Notes: generated by a model not told the origin, from the letters alone. DNA of 21,085 bases from DATCDE01 sp038252405 (GCA_038252405.1 JBBSAJ010000040.1:1-21085), one strand, 5' to 3'; numbered from the stretch's first letter, positions 14,010 to 21,035 are shown. A program made the numbers and translations.

Positions 14010-15053
14010 TCAGCAGGTCGGGACGTTGCCCTGGCCGCTGACCAGGGCGTCCAGCGCGCCCAGCGCCTGGCTGAGCGAGCTGACCTTGACCAGCCGCAGC
14101 CCGGCCGGCGCGGCCGGCTTGGCCTCGGCGCAGTTGTCCGCCGGGACCAGGAACACCGTGGCCCCCTCGTTGCGAGCGCCCCGCATCTTCTGCTCGATCC
14201 CACCGATCGGCCCGACGACGCCGTTGGAGTCGATCGTCCCGGTGCCGGCGACGTTCTTCCCACCGGTCTCCTGCTGGGGGGTCAGCTTGTCCACGATCCC
14301 GAGCGAGAACATCAGGCCGGCGCTCGGACCGCCCACGTCGTTCAGCTGGATCGTGACCGTGACCGGTGAGGTGTAGCCCACCCCGGGGATGATCCCGATC
14401 AGCGGTTTGGCCGCGTCGGTGGTGGACGCCACCGTGGTGATGGCGACGTCCGAGGTCGTGCCGGCGCGGACGATCCGCAGCTGGACGACGTCACCAGGCT
14501 TGACCTTGGCGATCTCCGCGCGCAGCGCGTCCGGCGTGGCCACGGCGACGCCGTTGACCGACAGGATCCGGTCCCCGACCTTGAGCTTGCCGTCGGCCGG
14601 AGCCCCCGTACTCACCGAGGCGACCGTGACGGTCTCCTGCACCGGGAGCTCCAGCTGCCGCAGCGCCGCCACCGCTGCGGCGTCCTGCGACTGGGTCATC
14701 TCGGCCGCGTTCTCCTGCTGGATCTGCGCGCCGGAGGTGTTGTCCGGGTACAGCAGCCGCTCCGGGACGACGACCTCGGACGGGTCCACCCACCCGCTCA
14801 GCGCACCGAGGACCGTCATCTGGCTGTTCGGGCCGCCGGACTCGGAGACGGTGGTGAGGTTGAGCTTCCCGGTCGTGGGGTAGGTCGGTGCCCCGCTGAT
14901 GCTCACCAGCGGTTTGCCGTCGGTCGACCCGAGGGTGTCGAACACCGGCCCGGGGCCGAGCACGACGTAGGGCACCGGCACGGTCGCAGCCGCGACGATG
15001 CCGCCAGCGATGAGGAACCCCGCGAGCAGACGGGGACCGGTGCGGTCGGCCAC
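14010..15053 (-). CDS. YlbL-type PDZ/Lon-like serine protease
   Basis: The 347-residue membrane-anchored protease has one N-terminal transmembrane segment (about 8-25), a PDZ domain (about 135-205, with GKLKVGDRILSVNGV) and a Lon-type proteolytic domain. The Ser-Lys dyad is S244 (GGPSAGLMFS) and K289 (IGGIEQKMRGA). The family (B. subtilis YlbL; mycobacterial PDZ proteins beside UPF0182) faces the outside of the membrane and is thought to cleave membrane or secreted proteins. The start is GTG at 15053, 5 bp after the stop of the small membrane protein, so the genes are probably cotranscribed. The C-terminus ends with a Cys (NVPTC) and a second Cys lies near residue 309, which could form a disulfide. 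Confidence 0.93.
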   Translation of the reverse strand: MADRTGPRLLAGFLIAGGIVAAATVPVPYVVLGPGPVFDTLGSTDGKPLVSISGAPTYPTTGKLNLTTVSESGGPNSQMTVLGALSGWVDPSEVVVPERLLYPDNTSGAQIQQENAAEMTQSQDAAAVAALRQLELPVQETVTVASVSTGAPADGKLKVGDRILSVNGVAVATPDALRAEIAKVKPGDVVQLRIVRAGTTSDVAITTVASTTDAAKPLIGIIPGVGYTSPVTVTIQLNDVGGPSAGLMFSLGIVDKLTPQQETGGKNVAGTGTIDSNGVVGPIGGIEQKMRGARNEGATVFLVPADNCAEAKPAAPAGLRLVKVSSLSQALGALDALVSGQGNVPTC

Positions 15054-15058
15054 GCGGG

Positions 15059-15295
15059 TCAGGCGTCGCGCTCGGCGTCGTCGACGCCGTCGTCATCGTC
15101 ATCGTCCTCGTCCTCGAGCTGGCCGCCCAGCGGCGCCCGGTGCAGGGTGCGCTCCATGGCCGCCCGGAACCGCTCGTGCTCGGCGACCGAGTCGGTCGTG
15201 TCGGCCGGCGGGCGCGGCCGGTTGGCGATCGACACCCACACAACGGCCACCACGGTGGCGACGACGGGGATGATCCACCACACGATCGCCTGCAT
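15059..15295 (-). CDS. Small single-pass membrane protein with acidic tail
   Basis: The 78-residue product has one transmembrane helix near residues 3-24 (IVWWIIPVVATVVAVVWVSI). A short basic/proline turn (NRPRPP) and a charged helix with EHERFRAAMERTLHR follow, and the end is acidic (EDEDDDDDDGVDD). The topology suggests the C-terminus is cytosolic. It lies between moaE and the YlbL-type protease, 36 bp after moaE and 5 bp before the protease, so it may assist or be a partner of the protease. The ATG has no ribosome site, but TACCCT ends 6 nt before it. I know no function for it. Confidence 0.8.
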   Translation of the reverse strand: MQAIVWWIIPVVATVVAVVWVSIANRPRPPADTTDSVAEHERFRAAMERTLHRAPLGGQLEDEDDDDDDGVDDAERDA

Positions 15296-15301
15296 ACGAC
15301 G

Positions 15302-15307
15302 AGGGTA
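15302..15307 (-). promoter_or_regulatory. Putative leaderless -10 of the small membrane protein
   Basis: TACCCT ends 6 nt before the ATG at 15295 and no Shine-Dalgarno is present. It would allow the membrane protein and protease to be expressed apart from moaE. Confidence 0.45.
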
Positions 15308-15331
15308 ACCCCGAGTCGTGCAGACGTGCGG

Positions 15332-15766
15332 TCACGCTTCGGCGCCCACCCACTCCTGGGTGCCGTCCGCGAACCGCTGGTGCTTCCAGATGGGCACGTC
15401 GTGCTTGAGGTCGTCGATCAGCCGCCGGCAGGCGGCGAAGGCCTCGGCGCGGTGTGGGCAGGAGACGGCGACCACGACCGCAAGGTCGCCGACGCCGAGC
15501 TCACCGACCCGGTGGACGGCGGCGAGGGCGATGACGGGGAAGTCGTCGGCCACCGCCGCGGCGACGCGGCGCAGCGCGGCCACGGCGTCTGGGTGCGCCG
15601 AGTAGCCGAGTGCGGTGACCGCCCGGCCCTCGTCGTCGTCGCGCACGGTGCCCACGAACACCGACGTGCCGCCAGCCGCCGGGTCGGCCACGGCGGCCAG
15701 CACCTCGTCGACCGACAGCGGGGTCTCGCGCAGCTCGAGCAGCCGGAGGACCTCAGGAGCGCTCAC
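15332..15766 (-). CDS. moaE: Molybdopterin synthase catalytic subunit MoaE
   Basis: The 144-residue product is MoaE, the large subunit of molybdopterin synthase, which with MoaD converts precursor Z (cPMP) to molybdopterin in molybdenum cofactor synthesis. Family signatures are clear: FVGTVRD at 37-43, HRVGEL at 85-90, CPHRAEAF at 103-110, and LKHDVPIWKHQ at 120-130, which carries lysines K121 and K128 that line the active site. Length is normal. No moaD or other cofactor gene is adjacent, so the sulfur carrier must lie elsewhere. The start is GTG at 15766, with TACGCT 7 nt upstream. It is the first of a run of three minus-strand genes. Confidence 0.95.
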   Translation of the reverse strand: MSAPEVLRLLELRETPLSVDEVLAAVADPAAGGTSVFVGTVRDDDEGRAVTALGYSAHPDAVAALRRVAAAVADDFPVIALAAVHRVGELGVGDLAVVVAVSCPHRAEAFAACRRLIDDLKHDVPIWKHQRFADGTQEWVGAEA

Positions 15767-15773
15767 AGCCCGC

Positions 15774-15779
15774 AGCGTA
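15774..15779 (-). promoter_or_regulatory. Putative leaderless -10 of moaE
   Basis: TACGCT ends 7 nt before the GTG at 15766. The 45-bp gap from the SDR gene stop leaves room for a separate promoter. Confidence 0.4.
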
Positions 15780-15811
15780 GGTGCTGAGGTGGACTGTGCG
15801 CGCCGCAGCGG

Positions 15812-16879
15812 TCAGATCCCGCGCCGCTGCCGCAGCTGCCGAACGATCGCGGCGGCACCGAGGACGGCGACCGTGGCACCGGCCGCGCCGAGGGTGGCCC
15901 CGCGGGTGCCGAACCGGCGGTCACCGGGGCCGCTGCGCCGCTCGATGTCCGCGAGCAGCTCCATCAGGGTGGTCTCGTTGTCGAACCTCGGCGTCCAGCC
16001 GGTCGCCCGCAGCCGGGCCGACGGCACCACCCAGGAGTGGGCCGCGTAGACCAGCTCGTCCTCGGGGGCGGGGGTCATGCCGAGGCGGTGCAGCCGGCCG
16101 GCGGTGGCCTGCGCCAGGACCGCGGGGACCTCGAGGCGGCGCAGCCCGCTCAGCTCCTCCACCCGCTGCTGCTCGAGGAACCCCTCGCAGCCGACGGTGA
16201 GGATGCCCTCGGCGGTGCCGAGGGCGGCCAGCTCGAGCGCGGTCACCAGGTCGTCCACGTGGCAGAACTGCCAGTGCGGGCGGCTGCCCTTGAGCACGAG
16301 CAGCCGCGGCGCCTCGAAGTGCCGGGTGAGCACGCTGTTGGCCCCGGGTCCGACGAGCACCGCGGGCCGAAGAACGGTCACCGTGAGACCCGGGGTGCTG
16401 GACCTGGCCCGCTCGACCTCCGCCTCGACCTGCAGCAGCGCCGCCACCAGACCGCCGTCCGGGGTGGCCCGCAGCGGGGCGTCCTCGTCCAGCGGGACCG
16501 GGTTGTCCGGGGCCGCGCCGTAGACCATCGCGCTGGTCACGAGGACCACCCTGGGCACCCCGGCCCGCTCCGCTGCACCGAGCACGGCGCGGGCCCCGGA
16601 CACCAGCCGCTCGGCGGCCGCCGCGCGACCGGGTGCGTCGTCCAGGTCGGCCGCGACGGCCGGCCCGAGGTCGAGGTGGACGACGCTGTCGACGCCGTCC
16701 AGCCGGTCGGCCAGCGCCGGGTCCTCGACGTCCACCGGGCGGACCGTGACTCCCGGGCGGGCGGCCAGCCGCAGCGCCAGCGCGCGACCGGGTCCATCGG
16801 CGCACCCGGAGAGGGCGACGACGATCGCCGGGGAGCTCCCACCATCCCCCGGGGTGCTGCGCCGTTCCGGCCTCGCCAT
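15812..16879 (-). CDS. NAD(P)-binding SDR/epimerase-like protein, degenerate active site
   Basis: The 355-residue protein has the Rossmann fold of extended SDRs. A glycine-rich loop SGCADGPGR (24-32) follows strand IVVAL, VDVEDP near 49-54 marks the cofactor acid loop, and VTSAMVYG (114-121) is the Ser-containing strand. The expected YxxxK pair falls near 146-150, where the sequence reads A-A-L-L-Q, so both catalytic residues are missing. The C-terminal 30 residues form a hydrophobic helix (GATVAVLGAAAIV) followed by a basic end, probably a membrane anchor. The reading frame is open to 17656, but the ATG at 16879 begins just before the first strand. It is divergent from the DUF2342 gene. It probably binds a nucleotide-linked ligand rather than catalysing. 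Confidence 0.85.
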   Translation of the reverse strand: MARPERRSTPGDGGSSPAIVVALSGCADGPGRALALRLAARPGVTVRPVDVEDPALADRLDGVDSVVHLDLGPAVAADLDDAPGRAAAAERLVSGARAVLGAAERAGVPRVVLVTSAMVYGAAPDNPVPLDEDAPLRATPDGGLVAALLQVEAEVERARSSTPGLTVTVLRPAVLVGPGANSVLTRHFEAPRLLVLKGSRPHWQFCHVDDLVTALELAALGTAEGILTVGCEGFLEQQRVEELSGLRRLEVPAVLAQATAGRLHRLGMTPAPEDELVYAAHSWVVPSARLRATGWTPRFDNETTLMELLADIERRSGPGDRRFGTRGATLGAAGATVAVLGAAAIVRQLRQRRGI

Positions 16880-17045
16880 GATCGGACCATCCTGCCGCGC
16901 GCGACCACGGACCGCGATGTCATTCCCGACGGGGCCGGTGCGCCGACAGCGAACCGGCACGCAGGCCTGGTCACGGTCGGGCCGCTCGCGGCTACCGTGG
17001 GCATTGACCTCTCCTGCTCCCTGATCCCAGCCCCGAGGTGGCCCC

Positions 17046-18371
17046 GTGAGCGATCTGCCGTTCGGGTTCGGTTCCGCGTCCGGCGACGACGACCCCGAGC
17101 CCGTGAACCCGTTCGGTGCCCTGTTCGGCGCCGGGGGTCCGAACGACCTCGGGTCCGCGCTGCAGCAGATCGGCAAGCTGCTGTCGTACGAGGGCGGGCC
17201 GGTGAACTGGGACCTGGCCCGGGACACCGCTCGACAGGTCGTCGCGGCCGCCGGAGACACGTCCGTCAGCCCGCCGGAGCGGCGCGAGGTGGAGGAGGCC
17301 GTCCGGCTCGCCGAGGTGTGGCTCGACCCGGTCACGGCACTGCCCGCGGCCACCAGCGCTGCGCTGGCCTGGAGCCGCGCCGAATGGGTCGAGCAGACCC
17401 TGCCCACCTGGCGCCAGCTGGTCGACCCGCTGGCCGAACGGGTCGTCGACGCCACCGCGACCGCCGTCCCCGCCGAGATGCAGGCGATGGCCGGTCCGAT
17501 GCTCGGCATGGTCCGCCAGCTGGGCGGGGCGATGTTCGGCGCCCAGGTGGGGCAGGGGATCGGGGCGCTCGCCGGGGAGGTCGTCGGCTCGACCGACGTG
17601 GGGCTGCCGCTCGGCCCGGCCGGGAAGGCCGTGCTGATGCCCGCGAACGTGCGCACGTTCGGCGAGGGCCTGGAGGTGCCGGCCGACGAGGTCCGGCTGT
17701 ACCTGGCGCTGCGCGAGTGCGCGCACCAGCGGCTGTTCGCGCACGTGCCGTGGCTGCGCAGCCGGCTGTTCGCCGCCGTGGAGGACTACGCCCGCGGCAT
17801 CTCGATCGACACGTCCCGGCTCGAGCAGACCATGGGCTCGATCGACCCGTCGAACCCGCAGGCGATCCAGGAGGCCCTGCAGTCCGGGCTGTTCGAGCCC
17901 GAGGACACCCCCCAGCAGAAGGCGGCGCTGGCCCGGCTGGAGACGCTGCTGGCCCTGGTCGAGGGCTGGGTGGACGCCGTGGTGACCGGCGCCTCCGGGG
18001 CGCTGCCGTCCGCCGAGGCGATGCGCGAGACGGTGCGGCGGGCCCGGGCCACCGGTGGCCCGGCCGAGCAGACCTTCGCCACCTTGGTCGGGCTGGAGCT
18101 GCGGCCGCGGCGGCTGCGGGAGGCTGCGGCGCTGTGGACCGAGCTGGCCGCGGCCCGCGGGGTCGACGGCCGAGACGCCGTGTGGGCACACCCCGACCTG
18201 CTGCCCACGGCCGAGGACCTCGACGACCCGGCCGGGTTCGTGGCGCGGACCGAGCTGAGCACCTCGGGGTTCGACCTGTCCGAGCTGGACGGCGCCGGCG
18301 ACGCCCCGGAGGAGCCCGAGACGCCCGGCTCGCCCGGCTCGCCCGGCTCGCCCGGACCCGACCCGGAGTGA
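17046..18371 (+). CDS. DUF2342 family protein (putative zinc-dependent metalloprotease)
   Basis: The 441-residue protein belongs to DUF2342, an actinobacterial family annotated as zinc-dependent metalloprotease/hydrolase, usually near the PDZ protease and UPF0182. Typical blocks are FGALFG near 23-28, NWDLARDTARQV near 54-65, a glycine/methionine-rich helix with MFGAQVGQGIGALAGEVVG near 163-181, and LYLALRECAHQRLFAHVPWL near 218-237. The last block holds E224, H227 and H233 but has R in place of the first His of an HEXXH, so metal binding is uncertain. The GTG at 17046 has GAGGTGG just upstream. The C-terminal tail is an acidic/Pro-rich stretch with three GSP units. The Nudix gene follows at once. 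Confidence 0.9.
   Translation: MSDLPFGFGSASGDDDPEPVNPFGALFGAGGPNDLGSALQQIGKLLSYEGGPVNWDLARDTARQVVAAAGDTSVSPPERREVEEAVRLAEVWLDPVTALPAATSAALAWSRAEWVEQTLPTWRQLVDPLAERVVDATATAVPAEMQAMAGPMLGMVRQLGGAMFGAQVGQGIGALAGEVVGSTDVGLPLGPAGKAVLMPANVRTFGEGLEVPADEVRLYLALRECAHQRLFAHVPWLRSRLFAAVEDYARGISIDTSRLEQTMGSIDPSNPQAIQEALQSGLFEPEDTPQQKAALARLETLLALVEGWVDAVVTGASGALPSAEAMRETVRRARATGGPAEQTFATLVGLELRPRRLREAAALWTELAAARGVDGRDAVWAHPDLLPTAEDLDDPAGFVARTELSTSGFDLSELDGAGDAPEEPETPGSPGSPGSPGPDPE
18324..18350 (+). repeat. Three tandem 9-bp units at the DUF2342 C-terminus
   Basis: CCCGGCTCG is repeated three times in frame, encoding Pro-Gly-Ser units. Copy number could vary by slippage between strains. Confidence 0.85.
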
Positions 18372-18373
18372 GC

Positions 18374-18919
18374 GTGCACGCTGACGCCGTCCGGCTGCTC
18401 ACCGGCTGGCGGCCCACGGAGCCCGCCCAGGACCTGCTGCGGCTGTCCTTCCTCGAGTACCTGGCCGACCATCCGGACGGCGTCTGGCGCCGGTGCCGCC
18501 CCGACCACGTGACCGCGAGCGCGCTGGTGCTCAGCCCGGACCGCAGCCAGGTGCTGCTCCACCTGCACGGGAAGGTGGGCCGCTGGCTGCAGTTCGGCGG
18601 GCACCCCGAGCCGGGCGACGCCACCCTGCTGGGGGCCGCGCTGCGGGAGGCCGTCGAGGAGGGCGGCCTGGAGCCGCTGCACCCGCTGCTCCCCGCACCG
18701 GTGCGGCTGGACCGGCACCCGGCGCCGTGCGCGCCCGGGTCGGCCCGGGACCACCTCGACGTCCAGTTCGCCCTGCTGGCCGCGCAGGTGCTGCCGCCGC
18801 AGGTGAGCGCGGAGTCGCACGACGTGCGCTGGTTCGCCGTGGACGCGCTGCCGGCGCACACCGACGACTCGGTGCGCCGACTGGTCGACGCGGCCCTGCG
18901 GGTGCCCGCGCTCCCCTGA
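18374..18919 (+). CDS. Nudix hydrolase
   Basis: The 181-residue protein is a Nudix hydrolase, which cleaves nucleoside diphosphates linked to another group. The Nudix box is seen at residues 75-99: GGHPEPGD (75-82) followed by LREAVEEGG (90-98). It is a variant: D82 stands where Glu is usual and one residue is added before R91-E92. As I recall, many actinobacterial relatives with GGHxEPGD share this form. H73-less strand WLQF precedes the box. The GTG at 18374 has GGAG 5 nt upstream; the GTG at 18368, overlapping the previous stop (GTGA), is an equal alternative giving 183 residues. It is cotranscribed with the DUF2342 gene and converges on the metallopeptidase gene 16 bp away. Substrate unknown. 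Confidence 0.9.
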   Translation: MHADAVRLLTGWRPTEPAQDLLRLSFLEYLADHPDGVWRRCRPDHVTASALVLSPDRSQVLLHLHGKVGRWLQFGGHPEPGDATLLGAALREAVEEGGLEPLHPLLPAPVRLDRHPAPCAPGSARDHLDVQFALLAAQVLPPQVSAESHDVRWFAVDALPAHTDDSVRRLVDAALRVPALP

Positions 18920-18935
18920 GCCGTGCGGGCGGCGG

Positions 18936-19475
18936 TCAGCGGTCCGAGGTGGACAGGTGCTGGCTCGCGGCCCAGCCCTCCAGGAAGCCCCGGGCCCGCT
19001 CGGTGCGCGGATAGGCCGTGAGCAGCGCCCAGAAGTCCGGTCCGTGGTCCGGGGACAGCAGGTGCGCCAGCTCGTGCAGCAGCACGTAGTCGAGCACGAA
19101 GGCGGGCATGCCCTGCAGTCGGGTGGAGATCCGGATCGTGGCGTCCGGCACCGTGCAGGACCCCCAGCGGTCGTTCTGGTTGTCGGCCCACCGCACCGAC
19201 GACGGCTCGGCCCGGCCGTCCAGGTACCGGGCGGACAGCCGGCCGGCCCGCTCGAACAGCTCAGGGTCCGACGGACGGGCCCGCCGTTCCCGCGTGGCCA
19301 GCCGCTCGAGCATCACGCCCACCCAGTGCTGCTCCTCGGCCCGGGTCATCCGGGCCGGGATCAGCACGACGACGTGGTCGCCCTCGCGGTGCGCTGACAC
19401 GGTGCGGCGGCGTCGGGCGCTGCGCCGCACCTCGACGACCTCCTCCCGGGGCTCCGGGGCGGGGGGGACGGCCAT
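18936..19475 (-). CDS. YgjP/M48-type zinc metallopeptidase
   Basis: The 179-residue protein has the YgjP-like (DUF45) metallopeptidase signature: RWGSC at 103-107, LDYVLLHELAHLL at 128-140 with H134, E135 and H138, and H144 in SPDHGPDFW as third ligand. E135 would be the catalytic base. The N-terminal 45 residues are basic, with RRSARRRRTV before the first strand; there is no signal peptide, so it is cytosolic. Physiological substrates of this family are not settled; relatives act in proteolysis of unfolded or DNA-associated proteins. The frame is open to 19868, but the ATG at 19475, preceded by TAGGTT at 7 nt, fits the family start. It converges with the Nudix gene. Confidence 0.9.
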   Translation of the reverse strand: MAVPPAPEPREEVVEVRRSARRRRTVSAHREGDHVVVLIPARMTRAEEQHWVGVMLERLATRERRARPSDPELFERAGRLSARYLDGRAEPSSVRWADNQNDRWGSCTVPDATIRISTRLQGMPAFVLDYVLLHELAHLLSPDHGPDFWALLTAYPRTERARGFLEGWAASQHLSTSDR

Positions 19476-19482
19476 GCCCGGC

Positions 19483-19488
19483 AACCTA
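19483..19488 (-). promoter_or_regulatory. Putative leaderless -10 of the metallopeptidase
   Basis: TAGGTT ends 7 nt before the ATG at 19475; there is no Shine-Dalgarno in the 20 bp upstream. Confidence 0.45.
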
Positions 19489-19515
19489 CCCGGCGGCCCC
19501 GACGGCACGAGTTTG

Positions 19516-19656
19516 TCGTCCACAGCCTGGGTGTCACGTCGGCGCAGGTCAGCCCGGCCGTGGGCGCTCCTCCCCAGCCCAATCCACAGCCTGGTGAACC
19601 GGTCGTCCACAGCGGCGCGCCGCCGCGTCCCCACGCCGTCCACAACGTCGTCCACA
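19516..19656 (+). promoter_or_regulatory. Cluster of five DnaA-box-like 9-mers
   Basis: TCGTCCACA occurs at 19516-19524, 19603-19611 and 19648-19656; CAATCCACA at 19580-19588; CCGTCCACA at 19636-19644. All five are on one strand within 141 bp. Each keeps TCCACA and differs from the actinobacterial box TTGTCCACA in the first two or three bases. Known uses of such clusters are initiation, DnaA titration or DnaA-controlled transcription of a neighbour. Confidence 0.6.
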
Positions 19657-19852
19657 GCCCGGCGTTGACGCCGGCGGGGGCGAGGCCTAGCGTCAGCGCC
19701 CGAACGAGCCCTCGGGATAACTCCGACGGCGCGTCCGCAAGGGGAAGGCGGACGCTCCACCGGTGCGACCCGGGGGCTTCGTTCGTGCCCGGCCGGGTGA
19801 GGGGCCCGGGCGACCCCCCACGGTGCATGCTCGGAGGCCGTCAGTCGGTCGC

Positions 19853-19901
19853 CATGAAGGGCGGGCAACTGCGGCCACGCGCACAGAAGGGACCCTTCAT
19901 G
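19853..19901. repeat. Long inverted repeat, probable terminator or dispersed hairpin element
   Basis: CATGAAGGG (19853-19861) and CCCTTCATG (19893-19901) flank 31 bp, and GAAGGG-A-CCCTTC (19886-19898) is a second overlapping dyad. It lies 16 bp beyond the stop of the crotonase-fold gene, so it may end that transcript. It also resembles dispersed repeats found in some actinobacteria. Confidence 0.6.
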
Positions 19902-19916
19902 CGAGTGAGGGTGGGG

Positions 19917-20723
19917 TCAGTGCCCGGTGAACCGCGGTGGGCGCCGCTCCCGCGCCGCGGCCAGCCCCTCCTGCAGGTCCCGCGTGGCCAGCGTCACCGG
20001 CTGGGCCAGCGCCTCCCACTGCAGGGCGGCCTCGAAGCCGGCGTGCCCGCCACCACGCAGGGCGACCGTGGTCAGCCGGGTGGCCAGCGGCGCCGCCGAG
20101 GCCACCCGCCCCGCCGTCTCGAGGACTGCGTCCAGGAATCCGTCGTCCGGCAGCACCGCGCTGGCCAGGCCCAGCCGGGCCATTTCGGCGGCGTCCACCG
20201 TGCGACCGGTGAGCAGCAGCTCGCGGGCGGCCGCCATCCCGACCACGTCCGGCAGCAGCCAGGTGGCCGCCATGCCCGCATGCATCCCCAGCCGGGTGAA
20301 CGGCACCGCGAACCGGGCCGAGGCCGCCGCGTAGCGCAGGTCGCAGGCCAGCGCCACACAGGCGCCCGCACCGACCGCGGGGCCGTTGACCGCCGCGATC
20401 GTGGGGACCTCGAGCTCTCGGATCGACAGCCAGGTCCGGTAGAACGGCAGCATCCGGTCCCGCAGCGCACCCACCGTGGCGCGCGGGTCGGAGCCGATCC
20501 AGCCTGTGTCACCGCCCGAGCAGAACGCGGAGCCGGTGCCGGTCACGACCACGCAGCGCACGGCGCGGTCCGTGCGCAGCGAGGCCATCAGCCGGCCCCA
20601 GGACTCGGTCATCGGGACGGACATCGCGTTGCGCCGGTCCGGGTGGTCGAGCCGGACGAGCACGACACCGTCGTCCCTCCGGTCGACCTGCAGGTGCTCC
20701 CAGCTCGCCGCGGTCGTGGTCAT
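19917..20723 (-). CDS. Enoyl-CoA hydratase/isomerase (crotonase) family protein
   Basis: The 268-residue protein has the crotonase fold. The two oxyanion-hole segments are present, FCSGGD at 67-72 and AVNGPAVGAG at 111-120, so it should bind an acyl-CoA thioester and stabilise an enolate. The two catalytic glutamates of true hydratases are absent: their positions correspond to V123 (GACVAL) and F142 (PFTRLG). It may therefore be an isomerase, hydrolase, decarboxylase or another crotonase-type enzyme rather than a hydratase. The length is normal. The ATG at 20723 has TAGCCT 6 nt upstream. It is a single-gene unit, divergent from the zinc-ribbon gene and followed by the hairpin at 19853-19901. 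Confidence 0.9.
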   Translation of the reverse strand: MTTTAASWEHLQVDRRDDGVVLVRLDHPDRRNAMSVPMTESWGRLMASLRTDRAVRCVVVTGTGSAFCSGGDTGWIGSDPRATVGALRDRMLPFYRTWLSIRELEVPTIAAVNGPAVGAGACVALACDLRYAAASARFAVPFTRLGMHAGMAATWLLPDVVGMAAARELLLTGRTVDAAEMARLGLASAVLPDDGFLDAVLETAGRVASAAPLATRLTTVALRGGGHAGFEAALQWEALAQPVTLATRDLQEGLAAARERRPPRFTGH

Positions 20724-20729
20724 GGCGAA

Positions 20730-20735
20730 AGGCTA
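20730..20735 (-). promoter_or_regulatory. Putative leaderless -10 of the crotonase-family gene
   Basis: TAGCCT ends 6 nt before the ATG at 20723, and there is no ribosome site between them. Confidence 0.45.
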
Positions 20736-20876
20736 ATCGCGTCACTCTCCGTAGTCGACGCACACTGGTGGTGGGGCCAGCGAGCCACGCCGGGCGTCCA
20801 ATGCCGTAGGGTCCTCCTCGGTCCCGGTCACAATCGGTGGTCATAGGGACCCCGAAGACGAAAGGATGGACCCGCG

Positions 20877-21035
20877 ATGGCCGAGAGCTACACGGGCGAG
20901 GCGTACTGCGTGAAGTGCAAGGAGAAGCGCGACTTCACCGGTGAGGTGGTCATCAGCGCATCCGGTCGTCGCATGGCGCAGGGCATCTGCCCAGTCTGCG
21001 GCACCAAGCTGAACCGGATCCTCGGCAAGGCCTGA
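20877..21035 (+). CDS. DUF5679 zinc-ribbon protein
   Basis: This 52-residue protein is too short for most gene finders but well supported. It begins MAESYTGEAYCVKCKEKRDF and has two CxxC pairs, C11/C14 and C38/C41, that would bind one zinc ion in a zinc-ribbon fold. The sequence matches the conserved actinobacterial DUF5679 family as I know it. AGGATGG lies about 8 nt before the ATG. The 140 bp upstream, shared with the divergent crotonase gene, must hold its promoter; TAGGGT at 20807-20812 is a possible -10. The role is unknown; such small ribbons often bind nucleic acid or ribosomes. After the stop, GGGGTG (21056-21061) and CACCCC (21080-21085) could be a terminator cut by the window end. 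Confidence 0.9.
   Translation: MAESYTGEAYCVKCKEKRDFTGEVVISASGRRMAQGICPVCGTKLNRILGKA

Larger units (their letters stand above)
19476..19916. other. 441-bp gap with a DnaA-box-like cluster and a hairpin repeat
   Basis: No gene is apparent on either strand. The left half holds five same-strand DnaA-box-like 9-mers (19516-19656). The right end holds a long inverted repeat (19853-19901). Between them (19660-19850) I see only GC-rich sequence with no clear structure. Confidence 0.6.

Noticed and set aside
16037..18367. Long upstream extension of the Nudix frame
   Set aside because: This part runs antisense to the SDR gene and out of frame through DUF2342; only the part from about 18368 has a domain.
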